Origin: Mycolicibacterium aromaticivorans JS19b1 = JCM 16368
GTDB lineage: Bacteria; Actinomycetota; Actinomycetes; Mycobacteriales; Mycobacteriaceae
NCBI RefSeq assembly: GCF_000559085.1
Contig: NZ_JALN02000001.1
Span: 2,108,001-2,172,000 of the forward strand
Direction: 5' to 3'
Length of the DNA: 64,000 nt
Every line of letters begins with the position of its first letter. Position 1 is the stretch's first letter. Shown piece by piece: positions 20,336 to 29,780 of the stretch. The notes under the pieces were generated by a model. It was not told the DNA's origin. It saw only the letters and a list, made by a program, of their open reading frames with translations, and ran no database searches. Made by a program: the position numbers and the translations under genes.

Positions 20336-20994
20336 GCGGCCAGCAGGGCTCGGGCCAGCTGGAGATCCAGCGGCGTGGTGACCTTGAACGCCATCGGGTC
20401 GCCGGCGACGGTGTACACCGGGGTGCCCAGGTATTCGACCAGCGAGGCGTCGTCGGTGACCGACGCGCTGCCGACGTGCTCGTACGCGCGGCGTAGCAAC
20501 GCGGTTTCGAATCCCTGGGGTGTTTGCACGGCACGCAGCCCGGACCGCTCGGGAGTCCCGAGGACGACGCCGTTGGCGTCGACGGCCTTGATGGTGTCGG
20601 TGACCGGCAGCACCGGAATAACCGCGCGCAGGCCGTCACGCAGGGCGGCGACCACCCGCTGGATCTGCTCGACAGGCGTCAGCGGCCGGGCGGCGTCGTG
20701 CACGAGTACAAACTCGGGGTCGCCGACCGCAGCCAATGCTCGTCGCACGGTCTCGGGACGCTCCGGACCGCCGGCGACAACCGTGGCGCGACCGTCGAGC
20801 AGCAGCTTTGTTTCGTCGACCCGCTCGGCCGGCGCGGCGACGACCACCCGGTCGATGACGCCGGAGGCCAACAGACCTTCCACCGCCCGTTCGAGCATGG
20901 TCCGGCCCTCGAGATCCACAAAAGCCTTTGGGATACCCGCGCCCAGCCGTTCACCGGAACCGGCGGCCGTGACGACCGCGACCGTGTCCGACAC
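20332..20994 (-). CDS. ispD: 2-C-methyl-D-erythritol 4-phosphate cytidylyltransferase
   Basis: A 220-residue nucleotidyltransferase that activates methylerythritol 4-phosphate with CTP in isoprenoid synthesis. It shows the CTP-binding [15 protein letters not shown] near the N-terminus, VHDAARPL in the middle and [11 protein letters not shown] near the C-terminus. It starts at a GTG 17 bp after the carD stop and overlaps ispF by 4 bp. Confidence 0.96.
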   Translation of the reverse strand: MSDTVAVVTAAGSGERLGAGIPKAFVDLEGRTMLERAVEGLLASGVIDRVVVAAPAERVDETKLLLDGRATVVAGGPERPETVRRALAAVGDPEFVLVHDAARPLTPVEQIQRVVAALRDGLRAVIPVLPVTDTIKAVDANGVVLGTPERSGLRAVQTPQGFETALLRRAYEHVGSASVTDDASLVEYLGTPVYTVAGDPMAFKVTTPLDLQLARALLAA

Positions 20995-21011
20995 CTAACC
21001 CCTCAGGGCAG

Positions 21012-21795
<784 letters not shown>

Positions 21796-22344
21796 GTGAA
21801 CCGCTTGACGAATCGCCTCGTCGCCGCATCCGCTGGCCTGGCGGCCTGCGGTCTGATCCTGACGGGGTGCGGTGCGGGCCAGATCTCGCAGACCGCCGAC
21901 CAGCAGTCGGCCGTCAACGGCGCCACTGCGAATATCGCGAACATCGCTCTGCGCAACGTGCACATCCAGGCAGTGCAGTCCGGTGACGCCCTGAAGCCGG
22001 GTCGCGCCGTCGAGCTGATCTTCGCCGCGGCAAACATCTCCCCGGACACCAACGACAAGCTGGTCAGCGTCAGCTCCGACGTGGGTTCGGTGGAGCTCAC
22101 CGGTAACACCTCGATCCCGGCCGGATCGTCCTTGATCGTCGGCAGTGCCGACGGCCAGGCCGAAGCGGCGCCGATGGGCAGTGCGCAGCCGGCCAAGGCC
22201 GAGGTCACTCTCAGCCAGCCGATTTCCAACGGCCTGACCTATGGCTTCACCTTCACCTTCGAGAAGGCCGGCCAGGCGACGGTCCAGGTGCCCATCTCGG
22301 CGGGCGGAGCGGAGCGGCAAGGGGCACCCGCAGGCCAGGAATGA
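21796..22344 (+). CDS. lpqE: LpqE, conserved mycobacterial lipoprotein
   Basis: A 182-residue exported lipoprotein with a signal peptide and lipobox LTGC (Cys25). The mature part is Ala/Ser/Gly-rich and predicted mostly beta, resembling copper-chaperone-like (PCuAC-type) lipoproteins of actinobacteria, but without an obvious His/Met metal motif. I chose GTG 21796, with AGGAGG upstream, instead of an in-frame ATG 33 bp earlier. It lies divergent from carD and upstream of radA, as in M. tuberculosis. Function unknown. Confidence 0.86.
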   Translation: MNRLTNRLVAASAGLAACGLILTGCGAGQISQTADQQSAVNGATANIANIALRNVHIQAVQSGDALKPGRAVELIFAAANISPDTNDKLVSVSSDVGSVELTGNTSIPAGSSLIVGSADGQAEAAPMGSAQPAKAEVTLSQPISNGLTYGFTFTFEKAGQATVQVPISAGGAERQGAPAGQE

Positions 22345-22401
22345 GCTGACACGGACCGCTAATGCGCGGATCTGTCGGACCCACCCGATAGCGTCACGGC
22401 C

Positions 22402-23850
22402 GTGGCCAAGGCGCGTTCGCAATATCGCTGTTCGGAATGCCGCCATGTAATGGCCAAGTGGGTCGGCCGTTGCCCGGAGTGCGGAACCTGGGGCACGGTC
22501 GATGAGGTGGCCGGGGCGAGCGCCGCCGGCACCACTGCACAGCGTGCCGTCGTGCCCTCCACCCCCGCGGTGCCGATCAGTTCCATCAACCCCGACCGCA
22601 CCCGCCACTTCCCCACTGGCGTCGACGAACTCGACCGAGTCCTCGGCGGCGGTGTGGTGCCCGGTTCAGTCAGCCTGCTGGCCGGTGATCCCGGGGTCGG
22701 CAAGTCCACGCTGCTGCTCGACGTGGTGCACCGGTGGGCGAGTTCGGGCCGGCGCTCGCTGTATGTCTCCGGCGAAGAGTCCGCGGGCCAGATCCGGATG
22801 CGCGCCGAGCGGACCGGCTGCACCCACGACGAGGTGTTCCTGGCCGCAGAGACCGACGTCAACACCGTGCTCGGCCACATCGAGGCGGTGCAGCCGAGTC
22901 TGGTGGTGGTCGACTCGGTGCAGACGATGACGGCCGGTGACACCGACGGCGTCGTCGGCGGAGTGACCCAGGTACGCGCGGTGACGACAGCGCTGACCGC
23001 CGCGGCCAAATCGAGCGGCGTGGCGCTGATACTGGTCGGCCACGTCACCAAGGACGGCGCGATCGCCGGGCCGCGGTCGCTTGAACATCTGGTGGACGTG
23101 GTGCTGCACTTCGAGGGCGACCGCAACTCCACCCTCCGGATGGTCCGCGGGGTGAAGAATCGCTTCGGCGCCTCCGACGAGGTCGGCTGTTTCGTGTTGC
23201 AGGACAACGGTATTCAGGGGATATCCGATCCGTCCGGATTGTTTCTCGACGACCGGCCCAACCCGGTACCCGGTACCGCGGTCACCGTGGCACTGGACGG
23301 TAAGCGCCCGCTGATCGGCGAGATCCAGGCCCTGCTGGCCTACCGCCCCGAGAACGCACCGCAACGCCGCGCGGTCAGCGGGGTGGACAGTTCACGCGCG
23401 GCGATGATCGCCGCGGTGCTGGAGCGGCGGGCCAACCTCAAGGTCAGCGCCACCGATATCTATCTGTCCACCGTCGGCGGCATGCGATTGATGGATCCCT
23501 CGTCGGACCTGGCGGTCGCAATGGCGATGGCATCGGCCTACGCGGACCTGCCGCTGCCCACCACCACCGTGGCGATCGGAGAAGTGGGCTTGGCCGGGGA
23601 TCTGCGCCGCGTCACCGGGATGGACCGCCGACTCGCCGAAGCGGCACGCCTCGGCTTCACCGAGGCGCTCGTGCCGGTGGGGTGCGGCGCGGTCCCCAAG
23701 GGCTTCAAAGCCATCGAATCGGCCACCATCGGCGACGCCCTGCGCTCGATGTTGACCATCGCAAAACGGCCCTACGACAAGGTCGTCACGCAGCTTCGGC
23801 GGGAGGGGTCGAGTAACGACCTCGACGCAGTGGACAATAAGTGGCTGTGA
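22402..23850 (+). CDS. radA: RadA/Sms DNA repair ATPase
   Basis: A 482-residue RecA-like branch-migration helicase of recombination. It has an N-terminal C4 zinc finger (Cys10, 13, 24, 27), Walker [10 protein letters not shown] (residues 95-103), the RadA-specific KNRFG motif (252-256) and a C-terminal Lon-protease-like domain (about 300-460) that lacks the protease function. It starts at GTG 22402 and its end overlaps disA by 10 bp, so repair and c-di-AMP signalling genes are coupled. Confidence 0.96.
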   Translation: MAKARSQYRCSECRHVMAKWVGRCPECGTWGTVDEVAGASAAGTTAQRAVVPSTPAVPISSINPDRTRHFPTGVDELDRVLGGGVVPGSVSLLAGDPGVGKSTLLLDVVHRWASSGRRSLYVSGEESAGQIRMRAERTGCTHDEVFLAAETDVNTVLGHIEAVQPSLVVVDSVQTMTAGDTDGVVGGVTQVRAVTTALTAAAKSSGVALILVGHVTKDGAIAGPRSLEHLVDVVLHFEGDRNSTLRMVRGVKNRFGASDEVGCFVLQDNGIQGISDPSGLFLDDRPNPVPGTAVTVALDGKRPLIGEIQALLAYRPENAPQRRAVSGVDSSRAAMIAAVLERRANLKVSATDIYLSTVGGMRLMDPSSDLAVAMAMASAYADLPLPTTTVAIGEVGLAGDLRRVTGMDRRLAEAARLGFTEALVPVGCGAVPKGFKAIESATIGDALRSMLTIAKRPYDKVVTQLRREGSSNDLDAVDNKWL

Positions 23851-24956
23851 GCACCGTCAACGGAGTCAGCGGCTCCGCCCAGCCAACGGCGGCCACGCTG
23901 CGCGAGACCATCGGGCGACTGGCGCCCGGCACTGCCCTTCGCGACGGACTGGAGCGCATCCTGCGTGGTCGCACGGGTGCGCTGATCGTTCTGGGCTACG
24001 ACGAGCGGGTCGAGACGATCTGCGACGGCGGGTTCTCGCTGGATGTGCGGTTCGCCCCGACCCGGTTGCGCGAGCTGTCGAAGATGGACGGCGCCGTGGT
24101 GCTGTCCACCGACGGCAGCCGGATCGTACGAGCCAACGTCCAACTGGTGCCGGATCCGACGATCCCCACCGACGAGTCCGGAACCCGGCACCGCTCCGCC
24201 GAGCGCACCGCGATCCAGACCGGCTATCCGGTCGTCTCGGTGAGCCACTCGATGAACATCGTCACGGTGTACGTCTCCGGCGAACGCCATGTGGTGGCCG
24301 ACTCAGCCACCATCCTGTCGCGGGCCAACCAGGCGATCGCCACGCTGGAGCGCTACAAGGCTCGCCTCGACGAGGTGTCCCGGCAGTTGTCCACCGCCGA
24401 GATCGAAGACTTCGTCACGCTGCGCGACGTCATGACGGTGGTGCAGCGGCTCGAGATGGTTCGCCGCATCGGCCTCGAAATCGATTACGACGCAGTGGAA
24501 CTCGGCACCGACGGCAGACAGCTGCGACTACAGCTCGAAGAACTGCTTGGCGGCAACGACACCGCGCGCGAACTGATCATGCGCGACTATCACGCCAACC
24601 CCGACCCTCCGTCGAAGACTCAGGTCGCCTCGACGCTGGCCGAATTGGACTCGCTGTCGGACACCGAACTATTGGACTTCACCGCGCTGTCGCGCGTGTT
24701 CGGCTATCCCTCGACGGCGGAGGCACAGGATTCGGCACTGAGCGCCCGCGGCTATCGCGCGATGGCCGGTATACCGCGCCTGCAGTTCGCCCACGTCGAC
24801 CTGCTGGTACGCCGCTTCGGTTCCCTGCAGGGGCTGTTGGCAGCCAGCGCCACCGACCTACAGTCCGTCGAAGGCATCGGTGCGATGTGGGCACGACACG
24901 TTCGCGAGGGCTTGTCGCAGCTGGCCGAGTCGACCATCGCCGACCGGCTGGTCTGA
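23841..24956 (+). CDS. disA: DisA, diadenylate cyclase
   Basis: A 371-residue enzyme that makes c-di-AMP from two ATP and scans DNA. The DAC domain contains the catalytic DGA (residues 83-85) and RHRS (116-119) motifs. A linker of helices follows, then a C-terminal helix-hairpin-helix domain ([23 protein letters not shown]). Two GTG codons (23841, 23847) could start it; both lie inside the end of radA. A long terminator hairpin follows 4 bp after the stop codon. Confidence 0.95.
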   Translation: MAVSTVNGVSGSAQPTAATLRETIGRLAPGTALRDGLERILRGRTGALIVLGYDERVETICDGGFSLDVRFAPTRLRELSKMDGAVVLSTDGSRIVRANVQLVPDPTIPTDESGTRHRSAERTAIQTGYPVVSVSHSMNIVTVYVSGERHVVADSATILSRANQAIATLERYKARLDEVSRQLSTAEIEDFVTLRDVMTVVQRLEMVRRIGLEIDYDAVELGTDGRQLRLQLEELLGGNDTARELIMRDYHANPDPPSKTQVASTLAELDSLSDTELLDFTALSRVFGYPSTAEAQDSALSARGYRAMAGIPRLQFAHVDLLVRRFGSLQGLLAASATDLQSVEGIGAMWARHVREGLSQLAESTIADRLV

Positions 24957-24960
24957 CGTT

Positions 24961-25014
24961 CAGATAGCGCTGAGGGCGAAGAATCGGTGGATTCTTCGCC
25001 CTCAGCGCTATCTG
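24961..25014. terminator. Perfect 24-bp-stem bidirectional terminator
   Basis: Positions 24961-24984 are the exact reverse complement of 24991-25014, with a 6-base loop (CGGTGG). The hairpin sits between the convergent disA (stop 24956) and the following membrane-protein gene (stop 25020), so it can end transcripts from both sides. There is no strong T-tract; termination in mycobacteria often uses such U-poor hairpins. Confidence 0.85.
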
Positions 25015-25019
25015 ATTGC

Positions 25020-25814
25020 TTACCCCGCGGGCGCCGGCGGCGGGGCCTCACCCGGGGCACCGGCGGGCAGCGGCTGCCCGGCGGCGGGTGCGGCACCCGG
25101 CGGCGGAGCGTCGGCCAGGATGAACGGCACCGTCGCCGAACGCAGGTTGCCCAGCTGGACCACGAGGTTGTAGGTGCCGGGTCCGATCGGCTGGCGCGGC
25201 AGCGGGCACTGCGGTGCGGAGCCCATAGCGGTCCAGGTCACCTCGGTGGTCACCTGCTCACCCGGGTTGAACGTCTTGACCAGCGTTTCGTTCGACGGCG
25301 CGCAGTCCAGGTTCGACCAGAGCCGCTTGCCGTCCATCGAGTACACGTAGGCGGCGAGCACGGCTGCGCCGACGTCACGCTTGCAGGCCACCAAGCCGAT
25401 GTTGGTGACGACCATGGTGAACTTCGGCTGGTCGCCGATCGCGTACTGCGGCTGGTTGGTGATGCCCTTGACCGCCAGGTTGGAATCCGGGCAATCATCG
25501 CCCTCTTTGAGGACCGGGGGTGGCATGACGGCCTCGGTGGGCGTCGGCGCGACCGCGACGGGTCCCGACGGGGTCTCGGCCGGGGGCGGCGGCGCGACGA
25601 CGGGAGTCTTGTTGTCCGGCTGGGGGTTCTGCGGTTGAGCCACGGGCGTGGTCTTCACGGCGCTCTTCGAATCCGAGCCACCGCTGAAGACGAGGAAGGC
25701 CACCCCGACGACGATTGCGGTAACCACCGCGACGATGCCGATTGCAAGAGCACGGCGTCGCCAATAGATTTGCGAGGGTAGGGGTCCACGCGGTTCCAGA
25801 TCCAGATCCAGCAC
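25020..25814 (-). CDS. Conserved single-pass membrane protein (Rv3587c type)
   Basis: A 264-residue protein. A short cytoplasmic N-terminus (PLPSQIYWRRR) is followed by one membrane helix (residues ~22-44), a Pro/Ala/Val-rich linker and an extracytoplasmic domain of about 150 residues with four Cys (CPDSN, VACKRD, LDCAPS, PQCPLP) that could form disulfides, ending in a Pro/Ala/Gly-rich tail. The GTG at 25814 was chosen because the conserved part begins there (VLDLDLEPRG). It matches Rv3587c in position and design. Function unknown. Confidence 0.8.
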   Translation of the reverse strand: MLDLDLEPRGPLPSQIYWRRRALAIGIVAVVTAIVVGVAFLVFSGGSDSKSAVKTTPVAQPQNPQPDNKTPVVAPPPPAETPSGPVAVAPTPTEAVMPPPVLKEGDDCPDSNLAVKGITNQPQYAIGDQPKFTMVVTNIGLVACKRDVGAAVLAAYVYSMDGKRLWSNLDCAPSNETLVKTFNPGEQVTTEVTWTAMGSAPQCPLPRQPIGPGTYNLVVQLGNLRSATVPFILADAPPPGAAPAAGQPLPAGAPGEAPPPAPAG

Positions 25815-25894
25815 GTTTCCACGGTAAGGGCAGGTCACCGCGAGTTGTCCGACCCCGCTCGGCGTGTCGCCTTGTTAGCTAGCTGGAAAAGTGT

Positions 25895-26521
25895 TTATTC
25901 GCCGATATCGCCGAGGTGTTCGCGCAGCACGACTTTGCCGTCGGCGAGGTGATAGGTCAGGCCCACGATGGCCAGCGTGCCGGCGGCGACCCGCTCCGCG
26001 ATGAGGGCGGACCGGGCCATCAGCTGCGTGCCGGTCTCGATGACATGGCGGGCTTCGAACTCGTCGACGCGCGTCAAGCCCTCGCGGCGACCCACCAGGA
26101 TCGACGGTGTCACCCGCTCCACGAGATCGCGAATGTACCCGCCCGGCACCGCTCCGTCGTCGAGGGCGGACAACGTCGCCTGGACCGCGCCACAGCTGTC
26201 GTGCCCGAGGACGGCGATCAGCGGCACGTTGAGCACGCCGACCGCGTATTCGATGGACCCCAGCACCGCGGAGTCGATGACATGACCGGCCGTGCGCACC
26301 ACGAACATATCGCCCAGGCCCTGGTCGAAGATGATCTCGGCGGCGACCCGGCTGTCAGCACACCCGAAGATGACTGCGGTCGGGGTTTGCCCCCCGGCCA
26401 ACCGCGCACGGTCCTCGATGCTCTGGCTGGGATGCTCTGGCCGGCCGGCAACGAATCGCTCGTTACCCTCTTTGAGTGCCTTCCATGCGGTTATCGGGCT
26501 GGTGTTCGGCATGGCCATCAT
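25895..26521 (-). CDS. canB: Beta-class carbonic anhydrase
   Basis: A zinc enzyme of about 208 residues interconverting CO2 and bicarbonate. Ligands are the Cys and Asp of FGCADSR and the His and Cys of GHDSCGAV, the usual beta-class Cys-Asp/Arg dyad and Cys2His set. It closely follows M. tuberculosis CanB (Rv3588c). Three in-frame Met codons (26521, 26518, 26512) cluster at the start; I use the first, preceded by CAGGG. Divergent mutY begins only 28 bp away. Confidence 0.93.
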   Translation of the reverse strand: MMAMPNTSPITAWKALKEGNERFVAGRPEHPSQSIEDRARLAGGQTPTAVIFGCADSRVAAEIIFDQGLGDMFVVRTAGHVIDSAVLGSIEYAVGVLNVPLIAVLGHDSCGAVQATLSALDDGAVPGGYIRDLVERVTPSILVGRREGLTRVDEFEARHVIETGTQLMARSALIAERVAAGTLAIVGLTYHLADGKVVLREHLGDIGE

Positions 26522-26549
26522 TGTGCCCTGTCTCTCACCTCGAAACGAT

Positions 26550-27425
26550 ATGAGTTCCATTTGTGACGAGCTCGTCGTGTGGTACGGGCATGCGCGGCGA
26601 GACCTGCCGTGGCGTGCTCCCGATGTGACGGCCTGGCAGATCCTGGTCAGCGAATTCATGCTGCAGCAGACTCCGGTCGCGCGGGTGGCGCCCATCTGGC
26701 TGGACTGGGTGGCCCGCTGGCCGACCCCGTCGGCGACGGCTGAAGCCAGTGCCGCGGACGTCCTCCGAGCCTGGGGCAAGCTCGGTTATCCGCGGCGAGC
26801 GAAGCGCCTGCACGAGTGCGCGACCATGATCGCCACCGAACACGATGACCAAGTGCCCCACGATGTCGAGGTGTTGTTGACCCTGCCCGGTGTGGGCTCG
26901 TACACCGCCCGTGCGGTGGCCTGCTTCGCCTACCAGCAGAGCGTGCCGGTGGTGGACACCAATGTCCGACGGGTCGTGGCTCGCGCGATTCACGGTCGCG
27001 CCGATGCTGGAAATCCCTCCGCCACAAGAGATATGGCCGATGTCCTGGCACTGATGCCGGATGACGAGACGGCTCCGGTGTTCTCGGCGGCGCTGATGGA
27101 ACTCGGTGCGACGGTGTGCACGGCGCGCTCGCCCAAGTGCGGGGTGTGCCCGCTGAGGGTGTGCGCCTGGCGGGCCGCCGGGCACCCGCCGCCGGCGATC
27201 GCACCACGGCCCGCCCAGCGGTTTGCCGGAACCGACCGGCAGGTACGCGGCAAGTTGCTGGATGTGTTGCGCACCAGCACTTCTCCGGTACCGCGTGAGC
27301 AACTTGACGTCGTCTGGCTGACTGATACCGCACAGCGCGACCGCGCGCTGGATTCGCTTCTGGTGGACGGCCTGGTTGAACAGACCGCCGACGGCCGGTT
27401 CGCGTTGTGCGGCGAGGCCAACTAG
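26550..27425 (+). CDS. mutY: MutY, adenine DNA glycosylase
   Basis: A 291-residue base-excision enzyme that removes adenine opposite 8-oxoguanine. It has the FMLQQTPVARV substrate helix, the helix-hairpin-helix LPGVGSYTARA with catalytic Asp in VVDTNVRRV, and an iron-sulfur site C-X6-C-X2-C-X4-C (CTARSPKCGVCPLRVC). The last spacing is one shorter than in E. coli MutY, as I recall for mycobacterial MutY too. The C-terminal oxoG-recognition region is short. The start ATG lies 28 bp from canB; the gene converges on the GlxA-like regulator with a 4-bp overlap. Confidence 0.93.
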   Translation: MSSICDELVVWYGHARRDLPWRAPDVTAWQILVSEFMLQQTPVARVAPIWLDWVARWPTPSATAEASAADVLRAWGKLGYPRRAKRLHECATMIATEHDDQVPHDVEVLLTLPGVGSYTARAVACFAYQQSVPVVDTNVRRVVARAIHGRADAGNPSATRDMADVLALMPDDETAPVFSAALMELGATVCTARSPKCGVCPLRVCAWRAAGHPPPAIAPRPAQRFAGTDRQVRGKLLDVLRTSTSPVPREQLDVVWLTDTAQRDRALDSLLVDGLVEQTADGRFALCGEAN

Positions 27426-28381
27426 GCGGAGCGGGCGAACCGGCGGCGGTAGTCCGACGGGGTGACGCCGACGATCCGGCGGAAGTGGTGGCGTAACAGC
27501 GTGGCATTGCCGAATCCCGCCCGCTCGGCGATCCGGTCGACGTCCAGATCGGTCTCCTCGAGCATGCGGCGAGCGTAGAGCACCCGCTGATCGGTGACCC
27601 ACTGCATGGGCGTGGTGCCGGCCTCCTCGACGAAGCGCCGCGCGAACGTGCGCGCCGACATGTTGGCTCGGCGAGCCATGCTTGTGACCGTGTGCGGCTT
27701 GTCGAGGTTGGACAGAATCCAATCCAATTGCGGCGCAAAGCCTTCCGAGCATCGCGTGGGGATGGGTTGCTCGATGTACTGACGCTGGCCGCCGTCGCGC
27801 TGCGGGGGCACCACCATTCGCCTGGCGATGATGTTGGTGACCGCGCTGCCGAGTTCGCGGCGCACCAGGTGCAGGCACGCGTCGATGCCCGCGGCGGTCC
27901 CGGCACTGGTCACCAGATCGCCGTCGTCGACGAACAGCACATTGCGGTCGATGATCGCCGTCGGATAGCGCTGCGCGAGGTCGTCGGCGTGCATCCAGTG
28001 GGTGGTACATCGGCGCCCGTCGAGCAGGCCCGCTTCGCCCGCCACGAAAGCGCCCGAACACACGGTCAGGATCGTCGACCCGGCCGCATGCGCGGCTCGC
28101 AGGGCTTCAAGTGCTTCCGGCGGGTACGCCTCGACCGGACCGGTGACCGCCGATACCGCCACCACGTCGGCGCCGATCAGGGCGTCGAGGCCGTGGTCGG
28201 GCACCAGGGTGGCGCCGACACTCGTGCGCAGCGGCGCGCCCGCCTGCGGCCCGCACACCTTGAAATCGAAGTTGGGCACACCGTCTGCCGCCCGGTCGAT
28301 TCCGAAGACTTCGCAGACCACGCCGAACTCGAACACGGCGACGTTGTCCAGCACCAGCGCCGATACACTCTTCAAAGGCAT
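27422..28381 (-). CDS. GlxA-type AraC-family transcriptional regulator
   Basis: A 319-residue regulator with an N-terminal DJ-1/PfpI (class I amidotransferase-like) domain (residues ~5-175, nucleophile-elbow-like TVCSGAFVAGEAG) and a C-terminal AraC double helix-turn-helix (residues ~215-315: MARRANMSARTFARRF and RIAERAGFGNATLLRHHFRRIVGVTPSDYRRRF). GlxA-like proteins control catabolic or stress genes; the ligand is unknown. Upstream lie three TnCTGCCA half-sites that may be its operator. Confidence 0.88.
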   Translation of the reverse strand: MPLKSVSALVLDNVAVFEFGVVCEVFGIDRAADGVPNFDFKVCGPQAGAPLRTSVGATLVPDHGLDALIGADVVAVSAVTGPVEAYPPEALEALRAAHAAGSTILTVCSGAFVAGEAGLLDGRRCTTHWMHADDLAQRYPTAIIDRNVLFVDDGDLVTSAGTAAGIDACLHLVRRELGSAVTNIIARRMVVPPQRDGGQRQYIEQPIPTRCSEGFAPQLDWILSNLDKPHTVTSMARRANMSARTFARRFVEEAGTTPMQWVTDQRVLYARRMLEETDLDVDRIAERAGFGNATLLRHHFRRIVGVTPSDYRRRFARSA

Positions 28382-28453
28382 GGCAGAATTTTATCTCACC
28401 GGGTCAGTACTGCCACTGTTGGCGGGATATTTTTCCCCGAAGCATTACTGCCA
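28381..28453. promoter_or_regulatory. Repeated TnCTGCCA half-sites between the GlxA-type gene and a small gene
   Basis: TACTGCCA occurs at 28408-28415 and again at 28446-28453, and the related TTCTGCCA occurs on the minus strand at 28388-28381. The outer pair TGGCAG (28381-28386) and CTGCCA (28410-28415) forms an inverted repeat. Repeated half-sites next to an AraC-family gene suggest an autoregulatory operator shared with the divergent small gene. This is pattern evidence only. Confidence 0.45.
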
Positions 28454-28650
28454 TGAACGCGTTGGCCGCCATCCTCAAGAAACTGCATCTGCACACCGAT
28501 CACTTCCGGGTGTGGGCACCGATGGTCGGTCCCCTGTTCGCCGACGATGCCGACCTGCGCCGGATCACCCACGATCTCGACGCCGTGCGGACCCGGTTCG
28601 AACACCATCCGGCCTGGCCGTCGTCAGGTGTCCTCGGGGAGCGCCGCTAG
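28453..28650 (+). CDS. Small protein of unknown function (65 residues)
   Basis: A 65-codon frame with strongly GC-rich third codon positions (by eye above 80%), as in real genes of this genome. The protein is His-rich (LKKLHLHTDHFRV, ITHDLDAVRTRFEHHP) and amphipathic, with no signal or membrane segment. No Shine-Dalgarno is visible; its 3' end overlaps the end of the convergent hydrolase gene by 27 bp. It diverges from the GlxA-type regulator and may be its target. I do not recognise the family. Confidence 0.5.
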   Translation: MNALAAILKKLHLHTDHFRVWAPMVGPLFADDADLRRITHDLDAVRTRFEHHPAWPSSGVLGERR

Positions 28651-29397
28651 GAACGACTCGACGGCGTCGCGGTACTGATCCGGCGCGTCGTCGTGGACGA
28701 GGTGGCCTGCCCCGGCGACATGGACGTAGCGCGCCGACGGCCCGGCGAGATCGGCCATCCGGCGCATCTGCCCGGGGGGCGCCACCGAGTCACCCGCCTC
28801 GATCAGCAACACCGGCGCCCGGACCGCCTGCCACTGCCGCCAGTAATCGCGAGTCCCCCACTCCGCCGCGATCTCGATCCAGCGAGCAGGCTGGCCGTGC
28901 AGCCGCCAACCGGTCGCCGTCCGGTCAAAGGCCTCGAGGAAGTAGCGCCCCGCGATCGGCCCGAATTCGTCGAAAACCTGCTGCGCCGTGGAGTATTCGA
29001 CCGGCAGGGCATGCACCCACGGCTCCCACGGGCCGGTCGTGCGGCCGACGAAGTCCGGTGCCATGTCCTCGACCACCAACCCGCGCACCAGGTCGGGACG
29101 CTGCGCAGCCAGGCACCAGGAATGCAGGCCGCCCATCGAGTGCCCGACGAGTACCGCCGGGCACTCGAGGCGCGCAACGGCGTCGCCGAGGTCGGCCACG
29201 AACCGTTCGGTGCTGACCGATTCGGAGTCCTCGACCGCACGGCCTCGATGCCACGGTGCGTCGTAGGTGTGAACCGACCCGAACCGGGCCAGCCACGGGA
29301 CCTGCCGCGACCACGTGGTGCCGCGGCCCATCAAGCCGTGAACCAACACCACGGGCCGCCCAGTGCCACCCCGATAGGTCAGCAGCTCAGTGCTCAC
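28624..29397 (-). CDS. Alpha/beta hydrolase (Rv3591c type)
   Basis: A 257-residue cytoplasmic alpha/beta hydrolase: oxyanion region LVHGLMGRGTTW, nucleophile elbow GHSMGGLHS (Ser near residue 108), acid in LIEAGDSV and His in GAGHLVHDD. It matches the hydrolase beside mhuD in M. tuberculosis (Rv3591c). Substrate unknown. It is not HsaD: it lacks the HsaD-type sequence and lies far from the hsa operon, although a C-C hydrolase role cannot be excluded by fold alone. Confidence 0.85.
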   Translation of the reverse strand: MSTELLTYRGGTGRPVVLVHGLMGRGTTWSRQVPWLARFGSVHTYDAPWHRGRAVEDSESVSTERFVADLGDAVARLECPAVLVGHSMGGLHSWCLAAQRPDLVRGLVVEDMAPDFVGRTTGPWEPWVHALPVEYSTAQQVFDEFGPIAGRYFLEAFDRTATGWRLHGQPARWIEIAAEWGTRDYWRQWQAVRAPVLLIEAGDSVAPPGQMRRMADLAGPSARYVHVAGAGHLVHDDAPDQYRDAVESFLAALPEDT

Positions 29398-29452
29398 CGG
29401 TCCATCTTGCGCGGTCGGTCACCGGCCCGGGCGGGCGCGGTAACCTTGCGCC

Positions 29453-29770
29453 ATGTCCGTGGTGAAGATCAACGCAATCGAGATTCCGCCTGGCGCCGGT
29501 CCAGAGCTGGAGAAGCGGTTCGCCAACCGCGCCCACGCCGTAGACAACCAGCCGGGCTTCCTCGGGTTCCAGCTGCTGCGGCCCGTCAAGGGTGAGGACC
29601 GCTACTTCGTGGTGACCACATGGGAGTCCGAGGAGGCGTTCCAGGCCTGGGCCAGCGGACCGGCGATCCACGCGCACGCCGGTGAGCGCGCCAACCCGGT
29701 GGCCAAGGGTGCCCATCTGCTCGAGTTCGAGGTTGTGTTGGACGTTGCCGGGACCGGCTCGAAGGCGTAG
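29453..29770 (+). CDS. mhuD: MhuD, heme-degrading monooxygenase
   Basis: A 105-residue ferredoxin-like ABM-domain protein that breaks down heme to release iron (mycobilin-type product in M. tuberculosis). Asn7 and the heme-ligating His75 (AIHAHAGERANP) are both present, and Trp66 of QAWASGP is conserved. An extra His occurs at position 73, where the M. tuberculosis protein has Ala as I recall. The gene sits between the Rv3591c-type hydrolase and lpqF, the order found in M. tuberculosis. No iron box was found upstream in the 55-bp gap. Confidence 0.93.
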   Translation: MSVVKINAIEIPPGAGPELEKRFANRAHAVDNQPGFLGFQLLRPVKGEDRYFVVTTWESEEAFQAWASGPAIHAHAGERANPVAKGAHLLEFEVVLDVAGTGSKA

Positions 29771-29780
29771 CGCACGCCGG

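Noticed and set aside
28624..29397. The Rv3591c-type hydrolase as a relocated HsaD
   Set aside because: Its elbow GHSMGG and cap sequence fit the mhuD-linked hydrolase family and its position matches Rv3591c; nothing specific to HsaD is visible and no KstR box precedes it.
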